Source: Aaosphaeria pasadenensis | Lineage: Eukaryota > Ascomycota > Dothideomycetes > Pleosporales | NCBI GenBank assembly: GCA_022813625.1 | Contig: JAKLMB010000017.1 | Span: 372,001 to 436,000, forward strand | Length of the DNA: 64,000 bases | Direction of reading: 5' to 3' | Shown here: one piece after another, positions 45,746 to 57,476 of the stretch | Position numbering within the stretch: the first letter of the stretch is position 1 | How the letters are laid out: each line of letters opens with the position of its first letter | Translations under genes and position numbers: made by a program | The notes under the pieces: generated by a model | Databases searched by the model: none | What the model was told of the DNA's origin: nothing | The model's input: the letters and a program-made list of their open reading frames with translations, nothing else

Positions 45746-46866
45746 TGTCGCACCACCCTAACTCTTTGCTCGTCCAATCAAGCGACCACCCCCCCTTATC
45801 TGATCAAGGGCGGTGGTGGTGGTGGTACAGAGAGCCCTATAAATTACCGGAAAGAGTAATTTGTTTCTTTCTTTCCTCGTCCAAGTGCTACAGCGACAAG
45901 CGCGCCATCATTTCGGTCTTTTCGTGCAATGCAAAAATCGCGAATCGAAGAGTAAGTCGATGAGGTAGGTCGAAAGGGCAAAAAAAAGGACAGGAAAGTG
46001 GATTGCGTGGATTGCGACGTCGTCGAGTCAAGCATCATCAAGCCCTTTTCCGCTCTCGACTCGCTCGCTCGGCACGGGCGGCGTCCGCGGAGACCGGGGT
46101 GGGGGGGTGTTTACGCAATGGGCCTACGAATTGCAGTCTAGGTGGAGATCGTGTCAATGGCTAGTGTATATATGAACGTTATTGTTCCTTTTTTCTTTTG
46201 CTTGAATAGGATTCATGTAAACATGCGATGATTCAGGCAGTTTTGAGAGCCTGACGTATATTTCGTCTCTTTGTATCTAAACTGAAGCCCGCCAGCATGT
46301 ATCCGAGCGTCCAATATCATCTTAGTATAATCGAGTCGATCGGAGGATTGACCAACATGATATTTCTTTCGTCCGACCCAGCCAAGGAAAGCCAGATGTA
46401 TATCGCCTTTCAAATACTGGAAGATCAATCAAAATCGTTATCTGCATCTAGTGTCGTTTGTGACCCTTTCCCTTTCCCTCCCTTATGTAGTAGTGTAGTA
46501 TAGAACTCCTTATGTTGCCCAAACAAAGACAGTCGCTAATTGTGTATGTCCAGTGCACATGCGACTATAAAGGGGGTATGCAGCAGTGATCCCAAGCCCA
46601 CCAAAATCCGGGAAATCGTATCATAGTCGTGTAAATGACCAGATAGAAGAGTCCTAAATACCCAAACGCCAAAAAAGGGATCCAAAACAACCCTACCGGG
46701 GTCGATGTTATACTTTTTCCAAGAAACTCTCTAGACACCAAAAACACCATTGTGGTCGACCCATGTTTGGCTGACCAAAACCGCGGAGAACCTTGATAAT
46801 GCACTTCGAAACGTCTATGGTCGTGAAGAGAAAAATGCAAGCTGTCGCAACCAAACATCGCTAGCG
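45746..46866. other. Intergenic, MFS promoter and kinase 3' region
   Basis: 1.1 kb between two minus-strand genes. A 97-codon frame (46565-46858 -) just past the kinase stop encodes one likely TM segment (GLFWIPFLAFGYLGLFYLVI), but it has no known relatives and may be 3' untranslated sequence. Nothing else was recognised. Confidence 0.45.
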
Positions 46867-49800
46867 TTATTGCGTCGATGAAGAAACGCCGAGGTTAGCC
46901 TGTGCACGACTAGGGACAACAAGCCCTAGGGGATCGTCTAACGTCTGTTTGGGATATCGAGATATGAGCTCCTCTATCTTAGGTATCAGTTCCGCAATGC
47001 GGAAGGGTTTAGAGACGACATCATCCTGTTCCAATTAGTTGGCTGTAAAGCGTACGTTCTAGATTGGTGTCTTACCATTCCCGCGTCAAGGAGTGTAGCA
47101 ATTTGCTCGCTGCGAGCATTTGCAGTGACTGCAATGATTGGTACGTGGCCTTTGAGGAAGCCTTTCTTTTCCCATTCCCGGATGGTACTTGTGCACTGCA
47201 AACCATCCATTACGCTATATTGATACATTAGCTGATGGCCAGGACCGCTCCATCATTGAACTTACGGCATCTCCTTATCCATTAGTATGACACCTAGATC
47301 AGCGGCATCTGGTCCGTTGTCCTTCCAATAGCGGGACTCCCGAAGGTGCTCGAGAGCTTCACCCCCGTGATTAGCCACTGTGGTCTGCACTCCTTTGTTC
47401 TCCAATTGGCGGCGGAGGACTTTTTGATTTACTAAAGTGGCTTAGAAACTTGAACTGATTGAGCGTGACGTCGAAGAAACTCACCTATATTATCTTCAAC
47501 AATGAGCACCTTCAAATGAGCGTTCTGTGATTTGAAGCTTTCGATAACAGTCTGCTCTGGAGCCTGGGCAAAGTCTTTCACTTTCGGTGGCTCTATCTGG
47601 GGTCTTTCTCTGGCATTTGACAATTGTCTGGTGATGATCGTCGATGGGAGCGATTCCACTGGATCCTGTGGCTCATGGCTCCTGCGACACTTTACGTAGA
47701 ACGCAAATGTGCTGCCTTTTCCGGATTCAGACGAAACGCCAATCTCACCTCCTTGCAGTTCAGTAAGTTCGCGAGAAATGAAAAGACCTAGGCCAGAACC
47801 ACCATATTGTACGTGTGTTCGGGGACTAGCTTGGGAGAACCGCTGGAAGAGCAATTTCTTCTCCTCTTCGGTAAGGCCGCGGCCCGTATCCTGGACAGCA
47901 AATTCCAAATACAGTTCTTCCCCATCCCCCCAATCAGCGCCAAGTGTCTGGTCGACTCGTTTCGATTTGAATGGGAAGAAGTCGACTGTAGGATTCTGCT
48001 TTTGGGACGGGCGCTTTCGAGATGCCGAGATAATTACCTTGATAGTACGGCTAGACTCGGTGGTGGTGAATTTGATGGCGTTGGTTGTCAGATTTATGAG
48101 CACCTGAAGAACACGCGAAGGATCCAGCTTGACCCAGTCAATATCCAAGTCGTTGTAGGAACGGTCCACAACAAAGTCCATGTTGATGCGTGCGGTTTGA
48201 ACCTCACCCTCAAACATCTTCAATGCCCGTTGCACCACCTGCAAAGGTTGGGCGTCGACTGGTGTGACCTACATTCTCTATATTAGTACATTGCAACCGA
48301 AGTCAGGAATGTTTGCTTACCATGAGCATTGCACTATCAAGTTTCGAAAGTGTGAGCACATCATCAACGATACGCTTCTGGTGCTGCGCACACAATGCTA
48401 TGGTTTGTGCTGCGTCGATACTGTCTGTCACAGTATCCGGGGAAATGTCCGAGGCACCTGAAGCACGGAATTCGGTCAATGTTGTCGAAATCTCGTCGGC
48501 ACACTGCAGTATTGCGCTGAGAGGATTCCGCATCTCGTGACTAGTGATGTCGATGAAATTCTCTTGCTGTCGTTTGAGCTCGACCGCCTCCTCCATCTTT
48601 CGTTTCTGGAAGCCTTCCGCCCATTTCTGCGAGCTGATGTTCGTAATGTTTCCGAATATACTTTTCAGGACGCCGTCATGCTTCTCTGGGAAAGCGCTAA
48701 AGAGAACCCAGGTGTCACCTTTGTTGCCATTACGGTCTTCCCAAGGAGTCTTGAACCTAAATTCAATGTTGATGGCAGTTCCGTGCTGGACAAGCTTTTT
48801 CCAGTGATGCCGTATGAGACTCTGATCTTCCTCCAGCACGTAATTGACCCAGCTATCCGTTTGTTGGGGATCCTTTGGTACTCGTGAGATGACGTACCAA
48901 GTATCGTTGCAATAGGTGATGCGCCCGTCGTGGTCAGCAATGAAGAGTCCTGCCGGAGAATATTCCGCCATCCTTGTGAATCGAGTCTCACTGTCCCTAG
49001 CCTCTTGTGTCCGAGCAGCCAACTGCTCTGACAGGATGATTCGGTCTTCTGCTGCAAGTTTCGCAGCCTTTTGACCTCTTCGAATTTCCTCTTCGAAGAG
49101 TACTACAGATGCGAGCGAAGTGCCCAACTGTCTGCTGAGAAGCTGGATGAAAAGATTGTAGTCATCATCATAGGGCCTACGGGGGTTTACGCCGACGATG
49201 AGGAATCCGAGGATACTATCTCCCGTCGTAGGATGAATAGGGCACACGACAACGTCCCGACAAGGGTCTCCGAATCCTCGCCACTCAAGACCGTCCATCA
49301 TCTCCTGAGGAAGATCGCCAGAACCGATGCTGAGCACAAGGGGTTTGTCCGTCTTCATCACCTCGCGGAACACGGGCCCAAAACCCTCATTGCCCTCCTT
49401 CAAATCGATCTGGTCAGGGGCTACCTGATGATTGCTTGGGATGCCGAGAGTTCCCTCCAGATAACACTGCTTGGAGCCTAGAAGACTACTGGAGTGAAGA
49501 GAGGAAGCGTCGCTGCCGTTGTCTTCAGACACCGAGTATAACATTGCGAAAGGCGTGTCGTGTTCGTTCTCCATGAGTGCGGCCAGAACTTGCTCCCAGA
49601 AACCTTTGACATCTCTTGCTGTAGCGGTCCGCTCACCGACCTCGCGTAGCGTTAGCATTCGTCGTTCGGCAATTTTGCGGCGTGTCTTCTCGAACGCTGG
49701 ATTATACAGTCCCATGACACTTCCGTCCTCACCAACCATTGGAATGATTGACCAAGAAAAATATGTTTCTTCTAGAAACCCATTCCTCTTCATGAATAAG

Positions 49801-51938
49801 CAGTCGTCATCCTGGTTGTCGAGTTAGCCCTCGCCGATCGAATATCGACATTTAAGCGTACCTTCATGGTGGCTTGACCAGTCAGCCGAGCATTTGCGAA
49901 TACTTCTTTCACATCATCCCAGATCTCAGCCCATGCTATCTTGTAGCTTTGGCCCATGAGTTTCGGATGCTTCTGTCCAGCGAGGCCTGTGCAAATGTCA
50001 GAACCGATAATATAGTGGCAAACTGACCCGTATCATACCTATGTAGGCCTCATTATAGATAGCGACAAGCTCATCGCCCCAGTACATGGCTGCTGGGTGA
50101 GGACTCGCCCTGGCTAGGATTAGTTCGGCACTCGACAAATAATCGCAACATTAGTTGGGGATGACTAACATGATCAGATTACACATGGCTCTGAGATCGT
50201 TCGACCAATACTCTATAGGACCCAGTGGAGTTGCCGCCCAATCTACGGAACGTGCAAATTCTATGTGTTGAGGAAGAGAAGACGAGAGCGATAGTCTTGT
50301 CCAGTCGAAGAACCCCACATCGCGTTCTGCAGGAGGGCTGGGATTCCTATGGAAAGCGTCAACATCACCGGCGCAATGTGCTCGGAGGACGCACTCATTC
50401 GTAAACGACGGCAAGGCGCCGAGTGCTGGCATCTCAATCCTGTCCGGTCGCGGCCAGGTTCGGCCCTGAGCATCAGTTGTACCGACTGTCACAAGGCCAG
50501 GTTCGCTGTGGGGTGGGGAGGGTGCCAGCTTTGGGTCATCGGAAGATATCTCCATTTGCGTTGGTAAAGAATTGCCAAAATAGTCTTGTGCTTCTAGATG
50601 CGCCCCGGCAGCGGATGATTTGTCAACGCCATTACTTGTGGAGAGCGGAATCGAGGACGCTGAAGGGATTGGAAAATCGGTAGTGGCACTGGTGGAGGGT
50701 ACGTCTGGCGAAATGGTTGATGGCACGGTGCCCGAGACTACACGAAGTCGTTTTCTCAAGGTTGAACAAGACCAGATGATGCCTCCATGTTTGATTGGTG
50801 CCGGATCCGCGTCGACGGCTTCACCTGAAGCTCCGGCGCTCAGCAGCCACCCTCTGAATTGAATAGAAGCATGCGAAGGAGGATCATCTATATGTGGCTC
50901 AAAGTCAGCATCTGGTTTGCCAGCAACTAATTCCCACGTCGAAGCGCTAGATCGCAGAGCAGAATTTGCGAAAAGAATCTGGAGAGACGTCGATCCTGGT
51001 GTGAAATTCGAGGCGTTCTCAACATCAACGATGAAGGTTGGTCGCGCATCCTGCTCAAGAAGCTCCACGATACCAATCGACCCAATAAGTCTCAACGGGT
51101 CGCTCCTCTCTCTTGCGTCCGGTGATGATGTGCGTGGAAGGCTTGATCGCTCCGAATTCCGACTACTTGGTACGCTCGATAGGCCTGGAGGGCTTAATCC
51201 ACTGTATGTTCCGCGCGCAAGGGTAACGGTCTTGATGCCGGTCTCCTCTCCGCGCGCTTTACTCAGCATCCTTGCCGCCGCTTCGGAGCTCGAGAACCTG
51301 GCTGGAAGTGGCGGCCGAGCGCGGCGGGAGTTGGAGAAGAAGAGCGGTGACGGGGGCTGAAGATTATCCTTTAAGTTTGAAGCCTTTCGAAAGCTGAACT
51401 GGTCGAGCGTGTGCCTCGCGAGGTTGGGGATCCGTCGTCGCTTGTGCAAGGGCTCGCTCGACGAGACGGGAGAAGAAGCGTCGACGGTTGGTGTTGCGGG
51501 CGGTCGCGTGGAGCGCTTCTTGCCTGCGAGCGATGGGGGGGTTTGCACGGGTTCAATTGATCTCCAGGGCCCTACACCACTGTGAGAGGCGGATACGGAC
51601 CGCCGTCGATGGATGTTTGGGTCAGAGGGCCGGTGTGTTGTCCATGGGGTCTGTGTGGAAGTGAATAGGGAGTTGGACGCAGCGGGTAGTGGTGGTAGTG
51701 AGGGTGACAACGGCGGTGGTGGCCTGTCTGCGGCGGCGGTGGCCGAGGAGGAGGAAGGCGAGGGGAGGTGAGGGTCGAAGAAGGGTTCGGATGGGGCACT
51801 GAAAGGATCGTGGTACACCGAGAAGCTCGAGCGTCTTCCGCTATGTTGTTGTTGTGTAGAAGAAGCGTCAAAGGGCTCCGTGCTGTGACCTGTGAATATT
51901 GACCTGGGCGGTTGCATAGAGAGGCGGGTGAGTTCCAA
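46867..51938 (-). CDS. Hybrid sensor histidine kinase with PAS and GAF domains
   Basis: Eight exons (51938-50170, 50109-50039, 49986-49862, 49811-48321, 48268-47485, 47431-47266, 47214-47076, 47025-46867) give about 1,567 residues. Residues 1-~540 are Ser/Pro-rich and disordered. A PAS-like region follows (VDWAATPLGPIEYWSNDLRA to ~680), a GAF-like region (~700-890), a short coiled coil and a second PAS (~930-1050, YSPAGLFIADHDGRITYCND). The HisKA H-box is DITSHEMRNPLSAIL with phospho-acceptor His near 1080. The HATPase has N box NLTTNAIKFT, G1 DTGRGLTEEE and G2 YGGSGLGLFIS. The receiver shows VLIVEDN, phospho-acceptor Asp near 1465 in LMDKEMP, AVTANAR and SKPF. No TM segment, so it is a cytosolic sensor feeding a Ypd1-type phosphotransfer protein. 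Group and signal are unknown. All catalytic residues are present. Confidence 0.95.
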
Positions 51939-52148
51939 GTTACGTCAGTCGCTGGCGCGCGGTGGTCGCTAGAGCCCCACAGAAGATGCGTAGGGGGAGG
52001 GGGGAAGCGGAGACGGCGCAGCGGTGGGAGCAACAACGATGTGGCGGAAGTAGATCGCCAGCTCCCAACTGGGTGTACTGCACGGCCGTGAAGCAGGCGG
52101 CTTTAAGAAGTAGGAACAATGACGATGCACACAGACATAGACGAACAG

Positions 52149-52179
<31 letters not shown>

Positions 52180-53429
52180 AGCAGTAAGTAGTAAGTAGTG
52201 GTAAGAAAAGACTGAGAACTGGTAGTGGTGGAGAGACTGGCGAAGCGATGGCAGGATGAGACTTGTCCTGGCTGGGAAGAGATGGGAAAGGTGTGGATCG
52301 AGATCGAGGATCGAGGAACAGAAAATACGCCAGAAGGACGCCAGGCTACCCTACGAGTAGAATAGCGACAATAGTGACGAAGGGGCCAAGGTGGTCTGGA
52401 ATCTCTGGATTCAACTGATATTCGACTCGACTAGCCCAGTTGGGGGGTTTGGAACGGTGGGTATTGGATCGCTATTGGAATGGATTTACGAGCGAGAGTG
52501 AGAGGCTTCGGGAGCCATTGACCAAAGGGACAAGGGTGCAAAAGATCCAGGTCCAGGTCAGGAACACCCTTTCGACAAGTCCAGGAACAGGAACAGAAAC
52601 AGAAGTGGGAAACAGCATCCAAACCCGGACAGACTATATGGTTAATACATGTATGAATTACAAGGAGGGTACAAATACAGGTCGCAAGGAAGGTTATTCA
52701 ATGATGGCGACGATGGAAAAGAAGAAGAAATAGTGGGAGAGAAAGAGAGGCGGTAGAGGCGCTACTAAAGCTTGGTGCTTGGGTGACGTGGGTGGGTATG
52801 CGCGTGCGTCAAAATGTGGAAGTGCGTGCATACACTGCACTATACAAGTACCTGTGATTGATCGTGAATGCTATAATAATAGTAACTGAACGGTGTGCAG
52901 AGTGGAAGAGGAGCGAGAGAGAAAGAAGAAGAGAGTAGAGGGAGAGAGATGATGGCGGAGGACGGCGGAGGACGGCGGAAGGAAAGACGATTCGGATGAG
53001 ATGAGGTGAGGCGGGCGAGTGAGGTGTTGTTTCGTTTCGTGTGAAGCCCGTGTCGTACCTTCTTTGTGTGGATCGTGTACGGAATACTTGTGTACTTTTC
53101 CGTAACCGTGTCAATCACTGCTTCGTATGGTACATACATGCGAGTAGTCACCTACCTATATCTCGTGTCATGGATGATATATGACAGATGATGGGAATGA
53201 TGAAAGAATCATCGCTTCTGCCACATAATACAAATACAAGGCTATCATTGCTCCATACATTGGCTGGTCCTCAGTTGGGCTAAGCCTATTTCGTGTTGGA
53301 TCTTCCGGCACTTTTGATACATGCAGTACAGTTGACGGTCAAAGCATGAGCACCGTAGTATCAATGATCTACGAGTACATATACCGGACATGCGAGGTAC
53401 CCATAGAAAGATGTAACTATTGGGTATAT
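51939..53429. promoter_or_regulatory. Long upstream region of the histidine kinase gene
   Basis: No supported gene. Purine-rich on the plus strand with low-complexity tracts: CAGG repeats at 52148-52178 and three near-perfect GGACGGCGGA-type units at 52953-52979. The 154-codon frame at 51572-52036 - overlaps the kinase exon in another frame and is an artefact. Likely a long leader and promoter. Confidence 0.45.
52148..52178. repeat. (CAGG)n microsatellite
   Basis: Seven to eight GGCA/CAGG tetranucleotide units in the kinase upstream region. Confidence 0.9.
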
Positions 53430-53800
53430 AAACGCAACTACTCTGTACGGAGTATAAGTGCGAGTAATTACTGCTATAGTACGCAGCTTCTGTTTGACTT
53501 TTGCTCAATGTTGAGCAGGTACGTTTATATATTCAATAAGTGCCTACCTATCTAGGTAGGCACATGTACTGTGTAGTAGGACAGCTTCCTCGTTCGCAGG
53601 CAAGCAGGTCCTCACGTGGTTATCCGTATGCATTCTCCGCACTACCACTGGGGTAATCCCACACAGTAAGCGACGGTAATCAGTGCTGTTATTCGCCAGT
53701 CAAGTGATGAATACCTGTGAAGTATTTCAATATCATAATAACCTAGCCTAGGTACCTAGGTAGGTACATGTACTTTGTACCTAAGGTGGGTAGAGTAGAG
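53430..53800. repeat. Second cluster of TACGGAGTA and CCTAGGTA palindromes
   Basis: TGTACGGAGTA at about 53444, a hairpin-like CCTACCTATCTAGGTAGG around 53544-53562, and CCTAGCCTAGGTACCTAGGTAGGTAC around 53742-53766. The same motif types dominate the 29.8-33.7 kb island, so the two regions share a motif family rather than a gene. Confidence 0.7.
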
Positions 53801-55407
53801 TCCTTCCTTTCGACCCTACTCGTGGTACTAGACTACTCACAACAGACACGCTCCTGACTCTCCCCATGCGTCCGAATTCCTACATTACCTGTCTCTCTTC
53901 AAGAAACCATCTCCCATCCATCACGCCCTAGCTACCATGATTTATGCCTACAGAACGTTAAACCTTAACCTTAAAGCAACCTAAACCCAATCTTACGTTC
54001 CCTGCCAAACACCCCCTCATCCTGATGCCCCTCGTCGCGAGACATTGCCGTTTTCAACCATTTCTGTCAGGGCGGTTCATCCTCCAGCAATACTTTGGGG
54101 CTGGTTGTAACGAAATTGTTGCACAGCATCCCATCCCTTTGCACATGTTACCGTCTGCTCCATAGATACCTCCTAGGCACCCAATTCCTCTTCGTTTTCG
54201 TTGCTCCTTCCCTGCCAGCACTTCGCGCGCCTTCCCGAGCATGTCCCGCATGTCCCGCAATATTCTCCCGAAAGCCCCCACCTGCTCTTCACTAAGGGTC
54301 ATCCTCCACACACGCACACGAATACACACGCAATTGATTCATGAGCCTTTTCGATGTTCACATAAAGATCCTTGATTTGACTCGTATCTCGCTTCTATAC
54401 GCCTCTTGAGCCTGTTGCGTCCCTTTTTTTCGTGCCGCATAACCTCAGGATCCAAGCATATTCAGAGTCATCAAGACAGAGAAAGAGAAGTAATGGTCGT
54501 GCTTCAGTTCCATAGCAAACGGCAAACTGCAATATCAATCGGATAGGACCAAAATTCTCTGCACAGCGGGACCTCCTACTCACCGAAAAGCGATCGCCAG
54601 GCCAATCTCCGAGGACAGCGGCTCGCCATACACGTCGTTGGCTAAACGAAACCATTTTCTGCAATCGAGCTTGTCGTACATATGCGCCATTCCTGCCAAG
54701 ATTCGCACCGCCTCGTGTGCCATAGCCACTTTGCTATCTACGACTATCACGGATTATACTATCACAATCCGCATCCAAAACAGCATATTCAGGAAATTCT
54801 ATACCAAATCTCCATAATCAACCCCACCTCAGGCCTGACCAGCTCCGTAAAGATTCTCATTCTTTCCCAATCCAGTCTCAGTCACTCTCTCCCGATACAT
54901 GCGTCAATTACCAGTATGATCACCATGGCCAATCCACATCTCGTTCATGCACCCTGATACAGAAACCGTTTATTCTCTTCATAGCAACTGTCCTACACGC
55001 CAAGTCTCACTAATCACTCTCGACGTCTCGTGGAGCTCATGATTCTAACCGCCAGTAGACCCAGGCCCCTCCTCACCCCACTTTTCCCACATAACTGTCC
55101 TTCAAACACTCCCTGCTGTCCCCCTCCCTGGCGTTCATTGATACCCGATCTCATTAGCTGCACGCAATATGAGGGGTCCCTGCTCAGCTGAGGTGCGGAA
55201 AATGTCTCTCCGGGGCACCGTGAAGGAGTTTGAGCGGGTGGAATAGCGTCCCTGGTCCCTGGGCTTTAAAAACCCCTCATGAGCCTTCTTCAAACAACTC
55301 ACCAACGTGTCAAGCTTCTCTCATTGTCTCGGCCTGTACGCAGTCACTCTCCCATATCCCACTTTGATCATCGTGCACTCATCACTTAAGTCATCCAATA
55401 AACCGTC
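53801..55407. other. Intergenic region upstream of the WW-domain gene
   Basis: C/T-rich DNA. A possible unrecognised minus-strand gene (54054-54664) is listed separately. The last ~150 bases, including an AT-rich TTTAAAAA near 55264, are the promoter and leader of the WW gene. Confidence 0.4.
54054..54664 (-). CDS. Possible small spliced gene, unknown
   Basis: Two consecutive minus-strand frames look protein-like. The upstream one (from an ATG at 54656, MVSFSQRRVWRAAVLGDW) runs into a strong GTGAGT donor, with a TTGCAG acceptor 57 nt further on that keeps frame, then FAVCYGTEARPLLLFLCL. The downstream one (ATG at 54302) encodes MTLSEEQVGAFGRILRDMRD, an amphipathic helix, and a Cys/Gly-rich end. 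I could not join the two with a convincing intron and know no relatives. They could be one gene, two, or none. Confidence 0.22.
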
Positions 55408-56523
55408 ATGGACTTCCTCAAGAAGAAGATGAAGGAACTGTTGGACGACGATGACAAACCCAAGGACAAGGAGAACAAGGAGGGCAAGGAAAACAAGGAA
55501 TCAAAACCTGAAGGTACGCCAAAGCTCAACCTCGGTACATTTGCTGAGTGTATCTGACATCTCGATTAGAACATTCTGCTGCTCCAGGGGAACGATCTTT
55601 TGGAGATCCCAATCAGGGTGGTTATCCCCCTCAGCAACAATATCCCCCTCAACAGCAATATCCCCCTCAGCAGCAGCAGCAGCAGCAGCAAGGTCCGGGG
55701 GGATACTACGCACAGCAGGGTTACTATAACCAGCAACCCCCACACGCGGGTTCGCCCGCACCTTACGGTGGTTCGCCAGCGCCGCCTCAGGGTCCTCCCG
55801 CACCCTACGGCGCCCCTCCACCAATGCCACCAGGCTGGGTCGCTCAATGGGATCAGAACAGCCAACGTTGGTACTATCTTGAACAAGCTACTGGACGCAC
55901 ACAATGGGATCCACCCATGCATTCACCACCACCGGCGGGCCCATATGCTCCCCCGCCGCCACCGGGTGGCCAGGGCTACGGTGGTCCCTATGGCCAAGCT
56001 CAGGGCCATGAGCAGGAGCGCGCTCTATTCGGCGCTCCCCCACCAGGTCATGGAGCTCCATACGGTCAAGGAGATCCGTACAGCGGGGACAAGAAGGAGA
56101 AGAAAGACAAGGGCCATTCCACTGCCATGCTCGCAGCAGCTGGAATTGGAGGTGTAGCGGCCGGTGCTTGGATTGGGCACGAACTCAGTATGTCACTTCC
56201 TCAATTTCTGTTCGCCGATCAATTCACCAGCCTGTTGATAACCTACTGACGATTCAATAGCTGAGAACTCTGATGACGAGAGTAAGGCAGCGGCAGCGGC
56301 AGCACCTCCTGCCGCCTACCCTCCTGCTGCTGGTTATCCACCACCCGCAGCACCTCCAGCGGAGCCTGCTGCTTTCCAGGAACCACCACCCGTCCCTACA
56401 CATGATGCCGATGGCGACTCCATTTCAAGTAGTGACCGCGAATCACTCGAGGAGAGGCGCCAGGAGCTCATCGAGGCCCAAGAAGAGTATGAAGAAGAGC
56501 TCGAAGAGGCATACGACGACTGA
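55408..56523 (+). CDS. WW-domain protein with Pro/Gln repeats and glycine zipper
   Basis: Exons 55408-55513, 55570-56187 and 56261-56523 give 328 residues. A charged N-terminus (MDFLKKKMKELLDDDDK) is followed by PPQQQY repeats ending in a polyglutamine run, then Gly/Ala/Pro-Tyr-rich sequence. A single WW domain lies at about residues 115-150: PPGWVAQWDQNSQRWYYLEQ with the second Trp in RTQWDPP. Next come a Pro/Gly/Tyr-rich spacer, a basic KKEKKDKGHS patch and a glycine-zipper segment (AMLAAAGIGGVAAGAWIG) that could insert in membranes or oligomerise. The end is acidic and helical (EERRQELIEAQEEYEEELEE). WW domains bind proline-rich ligands. The partner is unknown; the neighbouring proline-rich CYSTM-like protein is an obvious but untested candidate. 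Confidence 0.9.
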
Positions 56524-57062
56524 GACTAGCGGTCCCGTTTCGATTTTTTGGATTTCGAGATCGGGACCTTGCCTCTCAGGCCCGTTCGCTTCGTCGAGGG
56601 GGTTCTATCGTAACGGCCGAACATCTGATTCTCGTCTTGATTAGTAGTACAGCACAGCGAACCCGGGAACTTTTCTTGAATTTCCTAGGCATGAGATTGA
56701 CCTCGGAAGGATTCCATCTTTTTTTGTATTTTGAGAAATGTTTTTTGAACTCTGTTCGAATTGCAAAGTAGGAAAGACCAATTGAATGAAAACGATACCA
56801 TTCACACTGGTTCCAGAATTCCGGACAGTGTTTTCTTCCGAAAGAGGAAACCATACAACCTTGTGACCCGCATAGGACCGCGTGTGATCGGACGATCCAA
56901 ATTCCCCAAAAGACCAGCAAAGAAAAAAGACAAAGAAAAAAGCAGTGCTCGCTTGATTGTGAAATACCCATTCATGGTGATGGTAAGCTTGACTCTCCAA
57001 CGTATCCTTGTCCGCCGATTAATGTAATGTACCGTATCTTTGTCGTGTTTTAGGTGATGCGC
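56524..57062. other. Convergent 3' regions of the WW and CYSTM genes
   Basis: About 540 bases between opposing stops. The frames at 56576-57000 - and 56761-57027 + overlap each other and show no domain. Taken as 3' untranslated sequence. Confidence 0.5.
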
Positions 57063-57476
57063 TTAGCAGCAGCAGTCGCAGCAGTCTAAGCAGCACTCGC
57101 AGGTTTCACCGCAGAGCCAACAACAGCAGAGGGTGGCCAAGCTAAACAATCATGGATTAGTTACCGTCACTTCGATCTTCCATCGTGAGGTGGATTGGTT
57201 CGCCCGTCGAGCGCAACAAATCAGGAAGTACTTACCAAGTCATCAAGCAACCGCGGTCCTTCTTCTCCTCCTGTGGTGGCGGAGGAGCCTGCTGGTAGTA
57301 CATCTATTTACAATTGACGTCAGTTATTGTTTGGGATCACTATGGGAGACTCCAAATCTTCGTGTGGGTCTAGATGGGGATCATACCGGTTGCTGAGGAG
57401 GAGGGTATTGACCATATTGCTGGTTAGGCGGAGGTGGACCGTAGTAGCCTTGTTGCTGAGGGTAGGGCTGCGACAT
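57063..57476 (-). CDS. CYSTM-like cysteine-rich tail protein (78 aa)
   Basis: Three short exons, 57476-57387, 57303-57236 and 57141-57063, give 78 residues; no single frame reveals it. Exon 1 encodes a Gln/Pro/Tyr-rich head (MSQPYPQQQGYYGPPPP), exon 2 continues YYQQAPPPPQEEKKDRGCLM, and exon 3 gives the Cys-rich hydrophobic tail LATLCCCWLCGETCECCLDC ending in CCDCCC. This is the CYSTM/Cys-rich tail-anchor layout: proline/tyrosine-rich cytosolic head, charged hinge, palmitoylatable Cys/Leu/Trp tail. Family members are small membrane-tethered proteins linked to stress tolerance in yeast and plants. Donors are GTATGA and GTAAGT; acceptors AAATAG and GTTTAG. Confidence 0.85.

Noticed and set aside
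51572..52036. 154-codon Pro/Leu/Ser-rich frame overlapping the first kinase exon.
   Set aside because: It is an alternative frame of the disordered, Ser/Pro-coding N-terminus of the kinase.
53955..53995. CCTTAACCTTAAAG...CCTAAACCC resembling interstitial telomere repeats.
   Set aside because: Units are irregular, few and do not match TTAGGG arrays.
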